From a virus, in the IMG/VR virus record IMGVR_UViG_3300040801_002290, positions 124,001-188,000 of that record: a DNA stretch of 64,000 bases. One strand, written 5' to 3'. The notes below the pieces were generated by a model that saw only the letters and a list, made by a program, of their open reading frames with translations, was not told the DNA's origin and ran no database searches. Each line of letters begins with the position of its first letter. Position 1 is the first letter of the stretch. Below are positions 61,608 through 64,000 of the stretch, piece by piece. The position numbers and the translations under genes were made by a program.

Positions 61608-61949
61608 ATGAAAGACGGCCTCTACCACCGCGACCTCGGCCTTCCCGTTACCCTCGGCTTCGCCACGATGCTCCGCTACTCGCCCCACGCGATTGAGGAA
61701 GCCTCCAGCGACAAGTACGGCAACCTCGACCTTCCGAAGTCCATCGGGACGCATGAGGCCGAAGTTATCGAAGTCGAAGTACGCAACGGCAAGCCCTACA
61801 AGGCCCTTCTTCGCAAGCCTTACGACGACCGACGCGATATCTGCCTCGTCGTCCTTCTGGACCGTGGCATCGTCAAGACCGTCTGGTGCAACCTTCGCAG
61901 CGACAAGCATCGCACGCTGGATACCTCAAAGTACATGATGAGCGCATAA
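61608..61949 (+). CDS. Conserved small phage protein (113 aa)
   Basis: Contains a pattern seen in phage and mobile-element proteins: LRYSPHAIEEASSDKYG, HEAEVIEVEVRNGKPYKALL, DDRRDICLVVLLDRGIVKTV and a final DKHRTLDTSKY. The final part, with a hydrophobic strand, TVWxN and DxHxTLDxxxY, resembles the core of small BECR-type RNase-fold proteins, but catalytic residues are not established. It is encoded by a leaderless, near-consensus promoter and probably made early. Possible host-takeover function. Confidence 0.65.
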   Translation: MKDGLYHRDLGLPVTLGFATMLRYSPHAIEEASSDKYGNLDLPKSIGTHEAEVIEVEVRNGKPYKALLRKPYDDRRDICLVVLLDRGIVKTVWCNLRSDKHRTLDTSKYMMSA

Positions 61950-61960
61950 GGTTGTTTCAA

Positions 61961-61977
61961 GCCCGAGAAATTCGGGC
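61961..61977 (+). terminator. Intercassette hairpin
   Basis: GCCCGA and TCGGGC arms with the same GAAAT loop as at 61230-61248, eleven bases after the stop of the 113 aa gene. Confidence 0.5.
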
Positions 61978-62032
61978 CGGGGGAATTCGTCAAAACTCAT
62001 CATTCTCATCTAATAGTGGCATATCTTTAGTC

Positions 62033-62233
62033 ATGGCTACTTGGCATCAACGAAAGTCGGGCGTTACCCTTTACGATGAGTCGAAGTTCGCGGTCGTTAT
62101 AGACCCGCCCAACCAGTGTAGAGCCACCGTCCTGTTCTTCACACGGGAGTCTGCTGAGCGTTATGTGGACAACTACGTGTCTAAGCACCCTGCGAATAAG
62201 CCCTACACCTACATTCTCAAGCCTGCGAGGTAA
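62033..62233 (+). CDS. Small conserved phage protein (66 aa)
   Basis: The ATG at 62033 follows a TATCTT box at five bases and an ATTCTCATCTAAT element. The protein begins MATWHQRKSGVTLYDESKFA and ends PYTYILKPAR, with a VVIDPPNQCRATVLFFTRES core. Small phage proteins with the same TWHQ and DPPN pattern are familiar from actinophages, but their role is unknown. Two bases separate it from the zinc-ribbon gene. Confidence 0.6.
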   Translation: MATWHQRKSGVTLYDESKFAVVIDPPNQCRATVLFFTRESAERYVDNYVSKHPANKPYTYILKPAR

Positions 62234-62235
62234 CC

Positions 62236-62394
62236 ATGTGTTGTGATGCTATCTACAACGACGAGCCGATTGTGGGGGAATGCCCCGAGTGCGGTGCGCC
62301 TGTGGATGCCGATGGGGACGCTGTTGGAGAACACTGCGGATACTCTCCGCGATGCCCCGTGTGCGGTGACAGCCCGTGTGATGAGTCCTGCTGA
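62236..62394 (+). CDS. Zinc-ribbon microprotein (52 aa)
   Basis: A cysteine-rich frame starting MCCDAIYNDEPIVGECPECG and ending PVCGDSPCDESC. Cys pairs CPEC, CPVC and further Cys or His at conserved spacings predict one or two zinc-binding knuckles. GAGG lies five bases before the ATG, which follows the previous stop after two bases. A longer frame at 62243-62434 in another register is a shadow. Probably binds a nucleic acid or a host protein. Confidence 0.75.
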   Translation: MCCDAIYNDEPIVGECPECGAPVDADGDAVGEHCGYSPRCPVCGDSPCDESC

Positions 62395-62413
62395 AAAGCA
62401 GGCCGCACATTAC

Positions 62414-62435
62414 GTCAAAAATGTCAACGGTTGAC
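62414..62435. promoter_or_regulatory. GTCAA operator-like boxes overlapping -35
   Basis: GTCAA at 62414-62418 and 62423-62427, plus its inverse TTGAC at 62431-62435. The last two form the palindrome GTCAACGGTTGAC, which includes the -35 box. Confidence 0.6.
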
Positions 62436-62459
62436 TCCTGGGCTGGAATAGGTCATACT
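62431..62459 (+). promoter_or_regulatory. Promoter (TTGACT-17-CATACT)
   Basis: TTGACT (62431-62436) and CATACT (62454-62459). Transcription should begin near 62466, exactly at the AGGAGG ribosome site (62466-62471), so this transcript has a very short leader. Confidence 0.65.
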
Positions 62460-62477
62460 GTCATTAGGAGGCACACA

Positions 62478-62711
62478 ATGTTCATGTTCGCCCCGATGGT
62501 CGAGGTTCGCTTGCCCCGCAACACGTCCCCTCTGTTCACCGTGCGCGGCCCTCTTGACTCCGAAGGCAACCTGGACGACTCTCGTCTCGCTTCTGAGATT
62601 AAGCGAGAAATGGGTTTCGATGGGAAGGTTTCTCTCTCCTGGCTCTCTGCTGATGAGTTGGGCGTGGTGACTCACAACACCCAACCTGTTCTGACTATCC
62701 GAGTGGAATAG
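62478..62711 (+). CDS. Small protein (77 aa)
   Basis: The ATG at 62478 is seven bases after AGGAGG; a TTG upstream at 62421 lies in the promoter. The protein has MFAPMVEVRLPRNTSPLFTV, a helix DDSRLASEIKREMGF and a C-terminal strand NTQPVLTIRVE. No family known. Its leader differs from the leaderless genes around it. Confidence 0.65.
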   Translation: MFMFAPMVEVRLPRNTSPLFTVRGPLDSEGNLDDSRLASEIKREMGFDGKVSLSWLSADELGVVTHNTQPVLTIRVE

Positions 62712-62720
62712 TTTAATAAA

Positions 62721-62740
62721 GCCCGCGAGTTTATGCGGGC
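62721..62740 (+). terminator. Intercassette hairpin
   Basis: GCCCGC and GCGGGC arms with an eight-base loop, ten bases after the stop; followed by TGCACA and GTCAA (62751-62755). Confidence 0.5.
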
Positions 62741-62798
62741 TGCACATTTGGTCAAAAAATCAAGTGGCGCACTTCACATCTGTTAGCCCCTGGTGTGC

Positions 62799-62804
62799 TA
62801 GTAT
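62799..62804 (+). promoter_or_regulatory. Leaderless -10 box for 45 aa gene
   Basis: TAGTAT ends six bases before the ATG at 62811. The -35 is poor (TTCACA at 62773-62778, 20 bases away). Confidence 0.5.
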
Positions 62805-62810
62805 TAGTAC

Positions 62811-62948
62811 ATGGATAGCACCCTGTTCCTCACCGAGAACTCTGGCTACATCATCGTTGGTGTGTTCTTCGCTGGGATTTTCGCCCTCATCCTCGCTACG
62901 GGTGTCGCTGACCTCATCGCCGGGTTCTTCCGAAAGGACGAGGAATAA
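62811..62948 (+). CDS. Single-span membrane microprotein (45 aa)
   Basis: Begins MDSTLFLTENSGYIIVGVFF, with a membrane segment through about residue 38 and a charged tail (FFRKDEE). Its stop shares a base with the next start (TAATG), which supports translation. Below standard size cut-offs. Membrane-targeted early proteins of this size often alter host envelope or exclude other phages; no proof here. Confidence 0.65.
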   Translation: MDSTLFLTENSGYIIVGVFFAGIFALILATGVADLIAGFFRKDEE

Positions 62949-63151
62949 TGCTCTACTACAGCCAAACCGACTACGATATCGAAATGGCCGGTCGTAAGGC
63001 CCGTGAAAAAGCGCGTGAGGATTTCTACGCCGGTAAGCCCTACGAGAACCCTTACAGCCCTTCGGATGTTATTCATTACACCTACGAAATGGAATGGCAG
63101 CACCTCTCAAAGATGGTTGAAGTTGACATGGAGTTTGAGAAGAATGACTAA
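62948..63151 (+). CDS. Small charged protein (67 aa)
   Basis: Residues 12-40 are strongly charged (GRKAREKAREDFYAGKPYEN), then a PYSPSDVIHYTYEMEWQHLS helix and an acidic end. The FYAGKPYENPY pattern is common in small phage proteins. Coupled to the membrane microprotein by a one-base overlap. Function unknown. Confidence 0.6.
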   Translation: MLYYSQTDYDIEMAGRKAREKAREDFYAGKPYENPYSPSDVIHYTYEMEWQHLSKMVEVDMEFEKND

Positions 63152-63347
63152 CGAATACGGAACCTTCGATGTCGAAATGACCCAGCGTGGATATTCCGTC
63201 CACAACTACATCGTCACCAAGACGAGCGGTGAATGGCCTGAAAAGCGTGCTGTTGCCGCCATGTGTGATGACCGTAGCCTGGATTACTTCGGCTTCGACG
63301 TTTCCATCACGGACGACCGTGCGTCAGTTGCAATCTATGTAGACTGA
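63144..63347 (+). CDS. Small protein (67 aa)
   Basis: Starts at the ATG overlapping the previous stop by eight bases (ATGACTAA). It reads MTNEYGTFDVEMTQRGYSVH and ends SITDDRASVAIYVD. A 114-residue frame nearby in another register is a shadow of these two genes. Family unknown. Confidence 0.6.
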   Translation: MTNEYGTFDVEMTQRGYSVHNYIVTKTSGEWPEKRAVAAMCDDRSLDYFGFDVSITDDRASVAIYVD

Positions 63348-63374
63348 TGCACATATATGCGGGCCGCACAAAAG

Positions 63375-63421
63375 GTCAAAAATGTCAACGGGTTGACACT
63401 AGGGACTCTAAGGATTACACT
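63375..63421 (+). promoter_or_regulatory. Leaderless promoter with GTCAA operator (TTGACA-17-TACACT)
   Basis: GTCAA at 63375-63379 and 63384-63388. The second forms GTCAACGGGTTGAC (63384-63397) with the -35 TTGACA (63393-63398). TACACT is at 63416-63421 and the ATG at 63428 follows after six bases. Confidence 0.7.
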
Positions 63422-63427
63422 TAGTGC

Positions 63428-63607
63428 ATGGCCACCATTCAGCGTTACGTCGTTGACCTCTCAACCGAGCAGTTGGACTTCTTGGAAGAGTTGGTGAATG
63501 CTCATGGTTTTCGTGTCGCCATGGATGCTTTCCTCATTGATGAGACTTACTCGGCCCTGCGCTCTGCACGTCCTAGCCTTACCATCATTCGACCGGACGA
63601 GGAGTGA
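63428..63607 (+). CDS. Small protein (59 aa)
   Basis: Leaderless start from a near-consensus promoter. MATIQRYVVDLSTEQLDFLE, then a helix with LVNAHGFRVAMDAFLIDET and a final IIRPDEE. The first 25 residues look like a beta-alpha unit. No family recognised. Confidence 0.65.
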   Translation: MATIQRYVVDLSTEQLDFLEELVNAHGFRVAMDAFLIDETYSALRSARPSLTIIRPDEE

Positions 63608-63609
63608 TA

Positions 63610-63780
63610 ATGAACTACTCTATTCATCGCTTGCATCGTGACGAGTATGGTACGGTACTCTGGACCACCGAGTACGGCCCCTACACCAAAGAGCAGGCTG
63701 ATAGGCTCGCTGCTGAGTTTGAGCAGGACTACGGGTATGAGTGTGTAGTCCACTGTGAAGATAAGTCCATGCATAATTAA
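63610..63780 (+). CDS. Small protein (56 aa)
   Basis: Two bases after the previous stop; GAGGAG lies five bases before the ATG. Sequence MNYSIHRLHRDEYGTVLWTT, then YGPYTKEQADRLAAEFEQ and a DYGYECVVHCEDKSMHN end. This beta-helix-beta pattern occurs in small phage proteins of unknown role. Confidence 0.65.
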   Translation: MNYSIHRLHRDEYGTVLWTTEYGPYTKEQADRLAAEFEQDYGYECVVHCEDKSMHN

Positions 63781-63836
63781 GTTTATGCACGGCGGCGAAA
63801 ATCGTCAAATCTCACAATTCTCATTTAATCAGGGAG

Positions 63837-63842
63837 TAGCAT
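63837..63842 (+). promoter_or_regulatory. Leaderless -10 box for last gene
   Basis: TAGCAT ends six bases before the ATG at 63849. An ATTCTCATTTAAT element (63817-63829) like that at 62002-62014 lies upstream, after a GTCAA (63804-63808). Confidence 0.55.
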
Positions 63843-63848
63843 TACTAC

Positions 63849-64000
63849 ATGGCAACCGTTAAAGAGCATTACGCCTACATCACCCCGCCCCCGCCCATTG
63901 ACTACGTTGAGGTCGATTTGGAGGACCGGTACAACCTGGACCTCTACGTCGCCAAGACGCTGGTCGAGACTCACCTCGCCAAAGGTGTCGAAGTTCGACT
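63849..64000 (+). CDS. Small protein, truncated by window end
   Basis: Starts MATVKEHYAYITPPPPIDYV, with a helix DLYVAKTLVETHLAKG before the window ends. Open to the edge (50 codons visible). Same leaderless geometry as its neighbours. Function unknown. Confidence 0.55.
   Translation, partial: MATVKEHYAYITPPPPIDYVEVDLEDRYNLDLYVAKTLVETHLAKGVEVR

Noticed and set aside
62243-62434. 63 aa plus-strand frame
   Set aside because: It is out of register with the zinc-ribbon gene, lacks a ribosome site and runs into the next promoter.
63003-63347. 114 aa plus-strand frame
   Set aside because: Two coupled frames (62948-63151 and 63144-63347) explain the region better; this start is internal with no ribosome site.

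Overview
The window is part of a tailed double-stranded DNA bacteriophage genome (Caudoviricetes). It carries a portal protein, a phage-type family A DNA polymerase and an exceptionally long run of tail, fibre and receptor-binding genes, with no host housekeeping genes. Several genes start six bases after a -10 box, so their mRNAs should be leaderless; others have strong AGGAGG ribosome binding sites. Leaderless initiation mixed with Shine-Dalgarno use is typical of actinobacterial phages, so an actinobacterial host is my best guess, but nothing here proves it. No terminase, major capsid, tape measure, endolysin, integrase or repressor gene was recognised, so those must lie outside the window or be too diverged to see.

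Layout. 1-13.8 kb (minus strand): tail-tip and fibre genes packed with 1-8 base overlaps. They include a 1093-residue fibre, three tandem LamG-type lectin-fold proteins, a protein with four chitin-binding-like repeats, a 651-residue fibre and proteins with carboxypeptidase-regulatory-like domains. 13.8-22.0 kb (minus): a phage CCA-adding enzyme with an HD domain, two uncharacterised proteins (257 and about 1110 aa) and the portal. 22.1-25.1 kb (minus): DNA polymerase, an unknown protein and a SLOG-fold protein. 25.1-25.3 kb: a divergent control region with a DnaA-box match and two palindromic repeats. 25.3-27.3 kb (plus): three small unknown genes, two membrane proteins and a conserved phage protein. 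27.3-46.0 kb (minus): a 1779-residue protein with several polysaccharide-lyase-like domains, collagen-like and YadA-like fibres, and conserved virion proteins. 46.1-60.7 kb (both strands): large beta-propeller proteins in separate transcription units with their own promoters and terminators.

The most unusual system is the propeller region. Ten proteins (two of them at 33.4-33.7 and 43.8-44.2 kb) share a recognisable N-terminal module of roughly 60 residues. Behind it sit different C-terminal parts: PQQ-like propellers, kelch-like propellers, Ig-like domains, or almost nothing. This looks like a common attachment module carrying interchangeable surface domains, and one neighbouring gene (58923-59306) looks like the decayed C-terminal stub of another member.

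From about 60.7 kb the composition changes sharply. After a C-rich, repeat-containing spacer the DNA becomes GC-richer, all genes are tiny and on the plus strand, and they form repeated cassettes: hairpin, GTCAA box, promoter, one to three small genes. This is probably an early or host-takeover region. GTCAA boxes form near-perfect palindromes with the -35 TTGAC of two promoters. One cassette has a near-consensus promoter and a terminator-like hairpin but no reading frame, and probably encodes a noncoding RNA. Several genes here (52 aa zinc ribbon, 45 aa membrane protein, 59 aa and 56 aa proteins), and a 49 aa membrane protein at 34.8 kb, are short enough to be missed by ordinary gene callers.
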